64,000 nt of DNA from Ianthella basta (lineage: Eukaryota > Porifera > Demospongiae > Verongiida > Ianthellidae), in assembly GCA_964019415.1 (NCBI GenBank), contig OZ025884.1, positions 3,727,193 to 3,791,192 of the forward strand, in the 5' to 3' direction. The notes below the pieces were generated by a model that worked only from the letters and a program-made list of their open reading frames with translations, did no database searches and was not told where the DNA came from. The position numbers were made by a program, and so were the translations under genes. Every line of letters begins with the position of its first letter. The stretch's first letter is position 1. Of this stretch, positions 24,236-34,876 are shown in pieces.

Positions 24236-24546
24236 TTATAAGAAAGGGCTTGCAATCAGTTTTCTGTTTTAGTTAGCTGTTTGTAGCAGCCTGAGTGTTC
24301 TTCACCATCCTTCATAATGCATAGCTGAACTGTTATTATTAACTCTAACAATTAATGTAGACCCCTTCATGATAGTGCTGTATTATAATCAATGTATATA
24401 CTTCTTTTCTGCTTAATACTTTCTTGATGGATCACACATTATACTATGTATAACTGTACTATATGTGATATATAGTATGGCGAGTGCGCAACAGGAATGA
24501 ACCTTCCGCAGCAATATCGAGGCCAGACCTCTCCGGAGACGACGCC

Positions 24547-24712
24547 ATTTGCATTTGATAAGCTCCTGCCTTACGTCATTGCTCCTGCTGGGACAGGCCT
24601 GCTACGGCACCATTTGCATTCAGTAGAGACACCTCCGATCCGTGACGTCACAACAGGCTTCAGGGCTGACCAATGAGAATACTGCGCGCCATTTGACAGC
24701 ATGCTGACCAAT
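24547..24712 (+). promoter_or_regulatory. Promoter-like module: octamer, CRE and CCAAT pairs
   Basis: Two degenerate repeats each hold an octamer (atttgcat at 24547-24554 and 24612-24619) followed by a CRE-type site (ttacgtca at 24571-24578; the palindrome tgacgtca at 24643-24650). Two gaccaatgag CCAAT boxes follow at 24668-24677 and 24706-24715. The block is more GC-rich than its surroundings. Octamer plus CCAAT recalls histone promoters, but no histone gene follows. Confidence 0.6.
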
Positions 24713-24786
24713 GAGATGACAGGGAACCGAATTCAAAATAAATTCAGTCAGCAGTTTTGGTTGTGGTTGTGACAGGGTGCTGCACG

Positions 24787-25032
24787 ATGGATCTGGAAAA
24801 TGATTCTTTTGTGGAGGAAGACTATCTTCGATGCGAAATCAGAATTAGAAGGGGCAATCATAAATACATGTGGGAGCTTTCGATGGTGTCCAGCTGGACT
24901 TTGTTTCTCGTCATCTCAGGATTATACCTTTCCATACATCCAATGCCGCAGATGATCTTACATACACTGATATCGGTTGTTCATTGGCAACTGCATGTGC
25001 ATAATATATACTTTCATTCCACAACATTATAG
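24787..25032 (+). CDS. Small uncharacterised frame downstream of the promoter-like module
   Basis: A frame of 81 residues starts MDLENDSFVEEDYLRCEIRI and includes a hydrophobic stretch (WTLFLVISGLYLSIH). The charged N-terminal part could be a first exon, but I cannot identify a donor and continuation with confidence. It is listed because it sits 75 bp after a well-formed promoter-like module. It may not be coding. Confidence 0.25.
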   Translation: MDLENDSFVEEDYLRCEIRIRRGNHKYMWELSMVSSWTLFLVISGLYLSIHPMPQMILHTLISVVHWQLHVHNIYFHSTTL

Positions 25033-25367
25033 GGTATACTGCTTACTAATAACAAAGGTGCATCTGCATGATTGTACATAAATTATTTATATGAAAAATA
25101 ACTCATATTAACAGTGGGTTAAGTATCGATAATTCTGAATCGTAGCTATGTGTTATAGATTGAAGCACTGGCAAACAGTGCAACTACTGTACTGCTAGCA
25201 TATGCACCGCTAAAGCAGGAAATCAAATACGTAATATACGTACATCAAAATCAAATCTATAACGTATGAATCTATAATGATAAGTCAGCCTATTGCGGTA
25301 ATAGGCTGACGACTACACCACACAATGTACTGATTTCATATATACAGTCCTTCACTGCACAGAACAT
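25033..25367. other. Spacer with a perfect stem-loop
   Basis: AT-rich spacer between the small frame and the PEX11 stop. It holds a perfect 11-bp stem with a 5-nt loop at 25284-25310 (gtcagcctatt and its complement). This could be part of a MITE. It is not followed by a T-run on either strand. Confidence 0.5.
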
Positions 25368-26747
25368 TCAGCACTGCTTGAGCTTCATGGATTCATTCCA
25401 CACTGTATACAGCCCAATGACTGATGAGAGGGTGCCCAGTAAGCCAATAACTCCTGCTGGGAGTTTTAGGTACTGCAAGTTATCTAAAGGTATGAAGATG
25501 TCGGCACCGTTCTTCACAGTGTCCAGTACAAGAGGCTGGTGGTTAGCGACGACAGTGATGCAGGTCCCCAGGATAGAAGGAGGGTTGGAGGTGCTCACAG
25601 ACTTAGAGTTCTGCTTCAGGCGACGATACTCAAGTGTAAACATGAGAATGAACTCGTAGACATCACGTGTCAGGAAAAGGATAAGTGAGAGAAGCCAAAA
25701 ACGCGATGCAAATCTGCTCCAGCGCTTCTCGTCCAGGCCGCCCAGCTTCATCCGTGCAGCCCAGACAAAATGATCACAAAACAAGTAGAGGCCTGAAGCT
25801 ATTTTGGACAGAGGGACCACCACACGAACAAATTTGTCTCGTGCGTGCATGGCTTTGCGTGCTGCATCCATCTGCTCCAAGCTCTTGCCAATCCTAAACA
25901 CTGCATGGCAAGACAAGAACACACCACAGAAACTGAAATTTTACACAGTGCAGCCAGCAATCACTGTAGGTTACACCGTGCAGAACATCATATTTCCATA
26001 AAGTCAAACAAAATGCTACACAGTGGAACCTGTCTAAGATGATCACTGCATTAGGCAGCCACCTCTCTAAAACAGCCATAACTACTAGCCAGATTACTTG
26101 TCTGCAGTTGATCTGCTGTGGTTAATCGCATTATTGAATACTAATGGTGACAGTAGCTTGCTGTAATGTTCGATACGAACAAGTGACTTAGATACAGCTA
26201 ACCGACATTTTCAAAACTTACAGCTTAAGTGGCCAGTTAGGGGTCAATTCAATAAAAATGATCCTTTGAATGAAGCATTGAGGAGGAGTACAGGATAGCA
26301 TTATAGTGGTCTAGAGCAACACCCAATAACGCGCCAATGACAGTCTGCAAACTCAATAACGTCACGGACTCACATTTTCGAGCTGTGCTAACGAACCGCT
26401 CCAATGCTTTGATCTTCAGAACCAGGTCTTCGCTGAGTCCCCTCTGAGCCATGGCCCACGAAACAAACTTGGAGGAGTACTGCAGAATCCTGCACAAACA
26501 AAGATTACCCAAAAGACAGTTCAATGGCGAATCCCACGGAACGCTAGTGAGATAGAAGCTTCGGGACAGTCACCAAATGTCCAAGGCAATCGGCATCTAC
26601 CAATGCCAGCTGCATTCGCTAGGCTGTTTGCTTTACTCGATATTGTACAATTAAGAAGTGGACTTACCTGCATATTCTGTCCCGTCCATATGTTTTAGCT
26701 GTTACTCTAAACACGGCAGCCAGCAAATCCCCACGCTTGTCCGCCAT
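25368..26747 (-). CDS. PEX11: Peroxisomal membrane biogenesis factor PEX11
   Basis: Three exons on the minus strand: 26668-26747, 26374-26489, 25368-25900; phases agree, 242 aa, the usual PEX11 length. The N-terminus (DLLAAVFRVTAKTYGRDRIC RILQYSS, split here) and the block ARKLFRIGKSLEQMDAA match the conserved N-terminal amphipathic region of PEX11; AARKAMHARD, LYLFCDHFVWAARMKLGGLD and the hydrophobic WLLSLILFLTRDVYEF follow. A C-terminal hydrophobic helix (LKLPAGVIGLLGTLSSVIGL) completes the topology. PEX11 bends and elongates the peroxisomal membrane before division. The sequence looks closest to the alpha/beta type, but I cannot assign the subtype firmly. The gene shares a 30-bp start-to-start promoter with RBM8A. 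Confidence 0.92.
26016..26245. mobile_element. Probable mariner-type MITE in PEX11 intron 2
   Basis: The sequence begins acagtggaacctgtctaaga and includes gcagccacctctctaaaaca, both of which also occur in the MITE at 50699-50863. The other end is not clear. It lies wholly within the intron 25901-26373. Confidence 0.45.
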
Positions 26748-26777
26748 TTTGTCCCACCCACAGAGCACGTGAACAAA
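26748..26777. promoter_or_regulatory. Bidirectional start region between PEX11 and RBM8A
   Basis: Only 30 bp separate the two divergent ATG codons. The interval contains an E-box (cacgtg, 26767-26772). Both start codons lie in an AAAATGGCGG context (the RBM8A start reads aaaatggcggcaa, the PEX11 start reads aaaatggcggaca), which matches the YY1 motif found over many animal start codons. Transcripts from each side must begin inside the other gene's first exon or use leaders of only a few bases. Confidence 0.8.
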
Positions 26778-29700
26778 ATGGCGGCAATGGATGATGTGCA
26801 AGTTCAAGAGGAATACGACGAGTTTCGAAATGAAGATGGTCAGTTTGTATATATTCAAGGTTTCCTCTGTTGGTGTTTCTAATGGTTTCAATTGCTTTAC
26901 CCTTTGTCCACGGGCTTAGATGCTGTTACTCGTTTGAAGCAATCGGCCACCAGAAAGAAAGGAAGAGGCTTTGATGGTAAGTAGAAGGGCAGAAATGACG
27001 ATCTAGGGTAAGCAGATTAGCGATGTGACCCAAGGGTATGTACAGTATATCTGTAAGTCCATGAACTGTTCGGTAGTGGAGGTTGTTCAGTTACACATGA
27101 CACATGTATTCGCGCGTTTAGCTGATAGTTATGTGCTAACGTAGGCCATTCATGCTTATCAGCTTCCCTACATCGTTAACTGTTGTATGCTAATGCTGTA
27201 CAGAGAAACTGTCGTGTTCCACTGATGGAGTGTGTAGTAATGTATGGTACCCTGGCGGTCTAGACTGGACTGCTAGCTTGTCTTAATGTGTGTACCAATG
27301 TTCTTACAACGTTATTGGCCATTCACCATGATGTGCGTGTACCAGATGCTGCATTTTTTCCCCATGTACCTGGCTTGAGGCAGATTTTATTACAGTCGAA
27401 GTTGCTAGCCATCTGAATGGCTGTATACACATGTATAGACATGTGGTTGTTAGTCTAACTGTTTCTCCAAGCTTAACTAACTGTTTCTTCAAGCACTTGC
27501 CGCAATGAATGTTGGGATGTTGCTGGCTAGACAATGTACGTAATAGTGTCTATCCCTTGTGCCTGCAGACAGAGGAGATATGATGGACACTGATGCATTT
27601 GAGTCAGTGGCTACTGAAGGTGGACAGGGACCACTGAGATGTGAGCAGCCTGCTGTGCATGTTAGCACTGCTACTGTTGCATACTAGGCACTTGCAATTG
27701 TATCTATAGCATTATCACATGCATTAGTTGTAAGATATCCATGGGTATGAATTCTAAACAATTGTTGCACTAGTACATTCACTGTCTTCAGTTTGAAATG
27801 CTAGTATTTTGTGCCATAGTCCAGTTTGGTCAAAACTGAATGTGTTTTTGTGTATAGTTGTGAAAGAGCTAGTGATGTTGCCTTTTACATCTCTTGTATC
27901 CAGCTGTTGAGGGGTGGATCGTGTTTGTCACTGGAGTACATGAGGAGGCTCAGGAAGATGACGTAAATGACAAATTTGCGGAGTATGGTGATATCAAAAA
28001 CATTCACGTAAACTTGGACCGCAGGACAGGCTACCTCAAGGGGTATGCCCTGGTAGAGTATGAGACACTGAAGGAAGCACAGGCGGCCATCGACAACCTG
28101 GATGGTGCAGACATTCTGGGGCAACGGATCCATGTCGATTGGGCCTTTGTGAAGCCACCAGCTGGAGGGAGAGGGAGAAGGTAGGTAATTTAGTGTCAGA
28201 ATGGTTGTGGAAAATGTTTAACTGAAATCATCGTGTTAGTTACTGGAGTACATGAGGAGGTTTAGGAAAATGATGTAAATGAAGTGAGGGCTTCTCAGCT
28301 GGTTCAGGAATCGGAAAGGGTTGATTCTCCAATACCAGCTTCACAACAGGGTTGAAAACCTTGCCGACGTTTCAACCAGATGCTCTGGTCTTCTTCAGGG
28401 CGAAGATTCTTCTTCACCCTGTAGAAGACCAGAGCATCTGAGCCAAATGTCGGCAAGGTTTTCAACCCTGTTGTGAAGCTGGTATTGGAGAACCAACCCT
28501 TTCAGATGATGTAAATGACAAATTTGCAGAGTATGGTGATATCAAAAGCATTCACGTAAACTTCCAGGGCGAGGATCTAGATACAGAAGTGTGTACTGGG
28601 TGCTGATTCAATGGTCTTTGGCTAGACAGAAGCACTAATAACAAATGGCCATGGCAGTGATGTGGAACAATGGAAATTGGAGGATAATTTTTTTTCCGGC
28701 CTGGTTGGTTGGCTTGAGCTGCTGAAACCCCGCGTTAGGGCGTAAGTTGTCCTGGGTTTGGCTGCCAGCTGGTGTCAATTTTCCCTTTCTTTCCAACATT
28801 TCTTCCAAGTCGTGACTTTCATTAGACTTAACACTGAAATCATCAACTGTTACAAGTAGCAGCATTCACTTCACTTGCTGCTACTACTTGAGTGGGTAGT
28901 GTACCCATCTACGTTGGCTTACCTGGTATGGGGAGTCCAGCATTGGCTACTGTAGCACTATTCATTGGGCCACTTTATGCATTATTAGCTGCATTATATG
29001 TTAGATCTGCTTAATGCTGTGCTGACGTACATAGTACCACACATTGTGTGATCTAGATACAGAAAGTGTGTATTGGGTGCTGGTTCAACGATCTTTGGCT
29101 AGACAGAAGCACTAATAACAAATGGCCACGGCAGTGATGGGAAACAATAGAAATTGGAGGATAAAGCCCTCTGAAAAGCAGAATTGGTCATCTCCATCCC
29201 CTTACAACCCTTTCACGGAGGGCAGCTTTTTCAGTACCACAGGTTTGGAGCTTATCAAGGCTCTTGTTAATCTTCAAGACTGCCTCTGATGCTTGCACAA
29301 TGACTCAGTTTCCTAAATCAATTTGTGCAGGATGGCTAGTTGACTTGAGTAAGTCGTGGAAGAAGGCACAGCCAAAGAGTACCTTTGAGGCTTGCCACTT
29401 ACGACAAACATGTACCCACCATTGGCTTATAATTTGTCCTTGTGCACTTTACATTTAAGGAGGCCTGTCATGCCAAATTTGTCCCCCCCCCCATAATTAG
29501 GCCCTCTGCAGAACTGAAACAGCAACTGAAATGATTCCCCCTCTGCTAAAATCACCAGCGCCAGCGCGGATTGACGGTCAGATTCATTGTGTACTTGTAC
29601 CCTAACATCTTTCTCAAGTTGGGACACACTCTCAATCCGGGACAGCATGTTTTGTTTGATGAAAAGGCAATTTCGTTCATTAGATGGGCACTTTGGTTCG

Positions 29701-31623
29701 ATTTATAGGCAATTTCGTTCAATGAGTGGACAATTTTGTTCAGTGAATAGACGATTTCAGCTGACATGACGTCGCTGCGCGCTCAAGATCTACGTACCAC
29801 AACAACGAATATTGGCTGACAAAAGGGACTTTGTCACTACAGCGGAGCCGTTATAGCAGCCATTTTCTGCCGTTTTTGGCCCAGCGGAATCATTTCGGCG
29901 TGGGGAACTTTTACGCCATGACAGGCCCCTCAAACCTCCTTGTGAGGCTAAAAGTGACTTTGACTGCTTTTGCATATTCAGTAGAATGTCCTGCTGCTCA
30001 TACGCAATGAAATGGCACAGGCTTTGTCATTGTGGTAATCCAACCCCAAACCTGCGCTGTGATACTCCTTCATCTTTGAGAATGCCAGCTTCTCCTTGGT
30101 TATCATGTAGCTATGCTTCTTTCAACATTCAAGACCCACAAAGACTGTGCTTGCACCTTTGCAATTCATGAATGTGCCTCTTTGGTGGCATGAGGTTCAT
30201 TGTCACCAGTCGATGATCACTAGGCAAAGCACACCCTGACAATGAGTGGACGTTCTTCACAGATCGCTTGAATTGGTTGGAAATGGCAATGTAGTCGATC
30301 TGATTGTAGATAGGTATTGATTGCATTGTCTGAGCCGTGGTGGTATCCCTGCCATGTGGTAATGTGTCTAGAGGTGTGTTTGAAGAGGCTGTTGGCAATA
30401 TAATGAGGTTGGAACATTCACAGAAGCTCAGGCAAGCCTCTCTATTTTCATTGCGTTTCCATTTTGACCAAGCACCGATACAAGAGTAGGTGTCATTATC
30501 GTGTCTCTTCCCGATCTTGGCATCTTGCAGTGCCAGGAAGTCCAACTTGTAGCGCTCAAAGTCTAGGCCCAGTTGTTCCAACTTGAGGTTTGACGAAAGA
30601 CTTTGGCAGTTATGAGTAGCAAATAGTAGGGGACGCACACAACGAGAGAAGAGATGTTGAGTCAAAGACTTTGGGACAAAGCCCGGCTGTGTCAAGCCCG
30701 AGATTGAAATTACCGCCATTTTAAGACTGTGCTTGCACCTTTACAATTCATGAATGATTGCAAGGCCCACTTGACTGCATGTACATAGCATGCATGTGCA
30801 TGTCAGTCTCTGTGCGGTCCAAACAGGTAGATATGCATACGTTAGATGTACATTTGGCTGATAATATTCCTTGTAGAAGGCACAAAAGAGGTGAAATTTG
30901 TCTTCAAAACCCTTTTGCAGGCATACTTCCAATAACAACTGCTCCTAATTGCAGTACACTTTATATATAGCCAGGCTGGTTAAAGCGATCTCCTTATGGC
31001 AGTGAATGACATTGTCTATTGCTGACATTAGGGATTGGAGAAGTATGAAAATGCCTCTTGATGAGACAGGATTGAACTGTTTTGGCATCCTACAATGGCT
31101 TGGAAGTTGTGCTCTTCAACATCAACAGATTCTGTTAACGTATAATCACTTCTCCCCAAAAAATTGTTATGCAGTGTGTTTATGCCATTGCACTTTTACC
31201 TCCTACTGATGAAAGAGGAACAATGCAGAACAGATGCAATTCATTGTAGAGAAATGCTTCTTAAGTTCAATAGTACTCTAAAAGGTATTTGAATAGATTT
31301 GTAGTCTACTTGGCATGGCACCACTGCTAAGAGCACTAGCTTAAACACAGCTGCTTACTGTGCTCTGAGGGTAGCTAGCTCTGTAATCAATACTTAGCTA
31401 TGTAACTATTACTGCATTTTCTTTTATGTGTCAGGCCCAAAAAGTGGTAGGGCCAAAGCCCTACTAGCCCTACTGCTTCCTACGGCCCTGATGATCTGGA
31501 AATGTTTAGTCTCTTGTTTCAGCACAGCTGTGCTAGCATGTTACTTAGCATGGCTTTGTATATAATGTAAGGTCGATTAACTCAAAACGTTTGTGTGTAA
31601 ATCCTTGCAGGGACCGAAGATGA
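26778..31623 (+). CDS. RBM8A: RNA-binding protein 8A (Y14), exon-junction complex
   Basis: Five exons: 26778-26838, 26920-26976, 27569-27640, 27904-28180, 31611-31623; 159 aa. All phases agree. The acidic N-terminus and KKGRGF segment are followed by [13 protein letters not shown], the start of the RRM, with RNP2 IVFVTG and RNP1 KGYALVEY; the C-terminus GRGRRDRR is basic as in Y14. The protein forms a heterodimer with MAGOH and is deposited on spliced mRNA upstream of exon junctions, acting in export, decay and localisation. The last coding exon adds only four codons and the stop; reading on past 28180 would give GRGRR and an immediate stop, so unspliced and spliced ends are nearly equivalent. 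Intron 4 (3.4 kb) is full of repeats and contains a broken copy of exon 4. Confidence 0.95.
28230..28564 (+). pseudogene. Broken copy of RBM8A exon 4 inside its own intron
   Basis: About 50 bp (28230-28282) matches exon 4 from gtgtttgtcactggagtaca to gacgtaaatga, and about 60 bp (28506-28564) continues it to cattcacgtaaactt. The two halves are separated only by hairpin element HP1. The left half has an in-frame TAG where the gene has CAG. The copy is close to the real exon and in the same orientation, so a local duplication is more likely than retrotransposition. Confidence 0.88.
28283..28505 (+). mobile_element. Hairpin element HP1, copy 2
   Basis: It inserted into the RBM8A exon copy, which gives exact boundaries: atgatgtaaatga (13 bp) occurs at 28270-28282 and 28506-28518, while the intact exon has the site once. 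The element has the leader agtgagggcttctcagctgg and a hairpin with arms of about 80 bp meeting near 28395. The arms include gccgacgtttcaaccagatg and its complement. Confidence 0.85.
28577..28687 (+). repeat. Direct repeat, left copy, RBM8A intron 4
   Basis: About 110 bp (from tagatacagaagtgtgtact to ggaaattggaggataa) recurs at 29053-29164 with about 90% identity. The intervening 365 bp begins with a T-run and may be a separate insertion. Confidence 0.8.
28688..28870 (-). mobile_element. Possible SINE-like insert
   Basis: On the minus strand the segment ends in an A-run (complement of tttttttt near 28689) after a moderately GC-rich body. It follows directly on one copy of the 110-bp direct repeat. 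I cannot place pol III boxes with confidence. Confidence 0.3.
29053..29164 (+). repeat. Direct repeat, right copy, RBM8A intron 4
   Basis: Partner of 28577-28687; it starts ctagatacagaaagtgtgta. Confidence 0.8.
29655..29759 (-). repeat. Five 21-bp repeats with a heptad reading on the minus strand
   Basis: Five degenerate 21-bp units (ttcgatttataggcaatttcg type) lie end to end. On the minus strand they read as seven-residue units ([28 protein letters not shown]), a coiled-coil-like pattern, in an open frame at 29552-29767. No gene model connects to it. It lies upstream, in transcription order, of nothing recognisable, so it may be a remnant of a repeat-encoded ORF. Confidence 0.6.
30175..30722 (-). 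mobile_element. LINE endonuclease fragment flanked by a 34-bp duplication
   Basis: The minus strand encodes a shortened APE-type endonuclease: [16 protein letters not shown] at the start, then [10 protein letters not shown] and [12 protein letters not shown] near the end (the SDH catalytic motif). The central part of the domain, between the LALQDAKIG motif and the segment that follows GDFN in intact enzymes, is missing. No reverse transcriptase follows. A 34-bp near-perfect direct repeat (aagactgtgcttgcaccttt..., one mismatch) flanks it at 30141-30174 and 30723-30756, as expected of a LINE-made insertion. The reading frame begins four bases inside the left end. Confidence 0.8.
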
Positions 31624-33557
31624 GGAGACACAGACAAGCTTTAGGAATAACATGTAGAGCACTAGTTTGCATGAAGCTCGGGTGTAACTGTTCTTATGAT
31701 TGGAGCTTTTTTCATCAAGACCTGGTATGATCCTACTTGCTGATTCCTATAACTGACAATAGTGAGTGCTGGGATGCTGTATACACGTGAGTCGCATTGC
31801 ACAGAGTAGAACTGCTGTAGTTGTAGAAGTCACAGATTAGCCAGAGTAATTGGGTTTAACTCTAAAAGCCACATGTGGCCACCATCTTGGATCATTACGA
31901 CATACAGTATCATCAGCACGTGCACAATGTACAAGTAACACTGCCTATAGTAATCATAAGCACTGTAAATCACACACATGTGTTTGCACAACCACATACT
32001 ACATAGTCATCACATGCTAGGACTATACCAACCCCACATGCATTTTGTATATACTGCTTGGCAGGAAATATGTTCACTTTGAACTTGCAGCTAAGGTGCA
32101 TCTTGCTTCCAGGCCTATTCTTCCCACCCAAGGAACAGAAATCCCAGGCTAAATGCCCCTAGCACGTGTCCCTTGTCGTTGCTTTTGCAGTGAATTTATA
32201 TAGGCACAGTGTACAAGAAATTCATGGGTGCATGCTATCAACTATTTACATAAGTTAAGCCTGGTAATAAGTGCTCAATATAATTATTGATCCATCATTC
32301 TTATATCTGTAAGAGATACTTGTGGCAATGCTCACTGTGGCAACCCACCCTGGCTCCTAGTTGCTAGGTAACAACCCACAAGTGTAAACAAATCTGCTGG
32401 GTGGAGCCTGTTAGTGGTGGGAGTGGCCCAAGAGTGGGGGCTGTGGAGTCCTTGTTTGCTTAAGCCTACCATAATCAGTAATCATATTCATTGTTTGCTC
32501 ACAGACAGACCTGTAGGCTTTGTTTGGCTGAGTGAGTATTTTAGTCATGTATCTGTAGCTATGATGATATTTATGGCATATGCTTAGGGAGGAAACGTTA
32601 GCAGTACTGTGAAGTTGCAGCAATGCATCAGTAGTCATTTAATTTTGCTGCTAGCTGTACTACTGTAGATGTGTATGTATAATTATAGTGCTACATGCAT
32701 GCACATGCAGATTTATTCTGCGTGACAGATTCTATCCCTGGCACGTATGAAGTCAACTTTGTGTCCACACAGCCTTGAGGCACAGCCCACACATCACAAA
32801 TGTATATATTATTGGGACAACTTATACAATTATGTATACATTGATGTAATTGTTAATTTCCAGGTGCATGTGCACATGTATAGTATACCACTGGGGGTGC
32901 TGCTGTTCACCACTGTTGGATAATTTGGCCAGGTACATTGTGAGCATGCATGCACTTCTGCTGGACACATAATGTATACAATTATGCCATGTGTGTGTGG
33001 TTGCACATTGCATTAATTCTGTGAATAGCATGCAGCCACAGACTTGTGCCTGCATGTGTGGTGTGTGTGTGTGTGTGTGTGTGTGGACATCAGACACTGA
33101 CAATGCAGATCACACCACCTTGGGCATATAAGCATGTTTGTTTGTTGACACTATACAAACATGTTAAGCATAATGCAGTGTCACAGATCGGCCACCTGCA
33201 GGCTATAACAGTATTCACAAGGTGCGTGGGTGTATCCGGATCCTAGTAGGAGAGGCTAGTCTGCCAGTTCACTGCAGTTTTCTTTACAGCCCCTTGGAAC
33301 CACGTGTGAGTGACACAGTGCAGATTACCTGGTAAATAGTCCTGTAGGTTTGTCTGTGAAGCGAGAGCAACAAAATGAAACTTATTCTCTCTGATAGAGC
33401 ATGCATTAGCGGAGCTGTTTTTGGCAATGATAAATCGCTGGGTTTAGGTAAAGATAAACATCAGCTATGGACGCTGTCACAAACAGGGTACGCTTTATCG
33501 GGTGGCATGCAGACGACACATACAAACATATGAAGAGTGGAGAGTTTTACCTTGCCA
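31624..33557. other. RBM8A 3' flank and intergenic repeats
   Basis: This region includes the probable RBM8A 3' UTR, an X-box-like motif (gttgctaggtaac, 32360-32372) and a (TG)n tract at about 33058-33085. I found no supported gene. Confidence 0.5.
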
Positions 33558-34035
33558 TAATTATATCACGGCTGATTCGCAACGGCAACTTAGTTTCATT
33601 GGCCGCAGATTGGGAATCGGGATTCGGTCTAGAGCTGTACTGTGGGAAAGTTGCTTTTTAGCCTTTTACTCTGTGAAAGAGGATGCAATCCATAGGAAAC
33701 TCCGTATCAAGGTGAGCAGAACAGTGGGTAATGTGCTGTAAAGGATAAAAGCGTTGTTTATGCTGTTATGTTAGCGATATTTTGGCAAACAATTGCTCGT
33801 ATTAAACGGCTCGTTGTGCGTTTCTCCGGGTTTTCCTGCCAACATGCTATGCATGTCGTGATAGCCCAACTACTCTACTACATAGAAAAGGAGAGCTTGT
33901 TCTTGAGCCATTTTCTTACTTAACGTTTTAAACGAAAATATAATAGAGACAGCTAATGAATAGTGCAGCATGTGTAGGGTAGGTGACTACACAGTGTACT
34001 TCCCTACGACCCCAGCTAGTGTGACTAAGTCTCAA
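33558..34035 (+). repeat. Large inverted repeat, left arm
   Basis: The segment from atatcacggctgattcgc to ctacgaccccagctagtgtg is the inverted counterpart of 35172-35650. The match is good in the inner 400 bp (for example ggataaaagcgttgtttatg against its complement near 35430-35455) and weaker at the outer end. About 1.1 kb lies between the arms. Confidence 0.8.
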
Positions 34036-34256
34036 TGAATCAAGAAAGTCTCTTTATTGTAGTTTCTGCTTTACCTTTGCTATATTGAATGTGCAGTTTT
34101 TGATTGTGTTACTGTTTCATGCATGCATGGTATAGCTGTTAGCTAGCTAGCTTTTTGATCTGAAAAGACATGAACAGTTCATGACTGTTATCCCAGCCTG
34201 GAAACTGCTGCAGTTGCAAGACTACTGACTAGGAACTTCCAAAGAAGCATATGCGA

Positions 34257-34385
34257 TGTGATGGCACTATTCAGCTTGCATATTTAATATATGTAGTTAC
34301 GTAGAAGTATAGTGCCATCACATAGTAATTCAGTGCACTACCAGTTCATACCTATAGGTATGAACTGGCTGTGTACTGAATTATA
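34257..34385. repeat. Two adjacent palindromes in the spacer
   Basis: The first pairs tgtgatggcactat (34257 on) with atagtgccatcaca (to about 34322). The second pairs aattcagtgcactaccagtt with its complement around the centre catacctataggtatg (34328-34384). Confidence 0.75.
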
Positions 34386-34663
34386 TTATCATGCATCCAT
34401 GCCTGCAAACGACCATACAGCAATAGTAGCTATGTATCATTGAATCAATTGAATAAAACATAGTATATTCAATAGTGACTCCTTCCAACATTGCATGCAT
34501 GTGTCATTGTGGACACATTTTTACTGTTCTACCGAGTAATTTCCCACATGCCAGCCTTGAAGAAAAGGAAGGAATGTCGGAACAATATCTTAGCACATAC
34601 ATAACATACTGAACTTATATATAATTATCTGCAGATTATGTAATACACCTAGACTTATTCAAA

Positions 34664-34876
34664 TGAAGTGAGGGCTTCTCAGCTGGCTCAGGCATCAGAA
34701 AGGGTTGGTTCTCCAATACCAACTTCACAACAGGGTTGAAAACCTTGCCGACGTTTCGACCAGATGCTCTGGTCTTCTTCAGGGCGAAGCATCTTCACCC
34801 AGAAGAAGACCAGAGCATCTGGTCGAAACGTCGTCAACCCTGTTGTGAAGCTGGTATTGGAGAACCAACCCTTTCT
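34664..34876 (+). mobile_element. Hairpin element HP1, copy 3
   Basis: The best-preserved copy, 213 bp. Leader tgaagtgagggcttctcagc, then arms at about 34698-34781 and 34802-34876 around a 20-bp loop. The arms contain gacgtttcgaccagatgctc. The flanks gacttattcaaa (34652-34663) and gacttatttaaa (34877-34888) form a 12-bp duplication with one difference. Confidence 0.88.

Noticed and set aside
24787-25032. Histone gene downstream of the octamer/CCAAT module
   Set aside because: The encoded residues do not resemble any histone.
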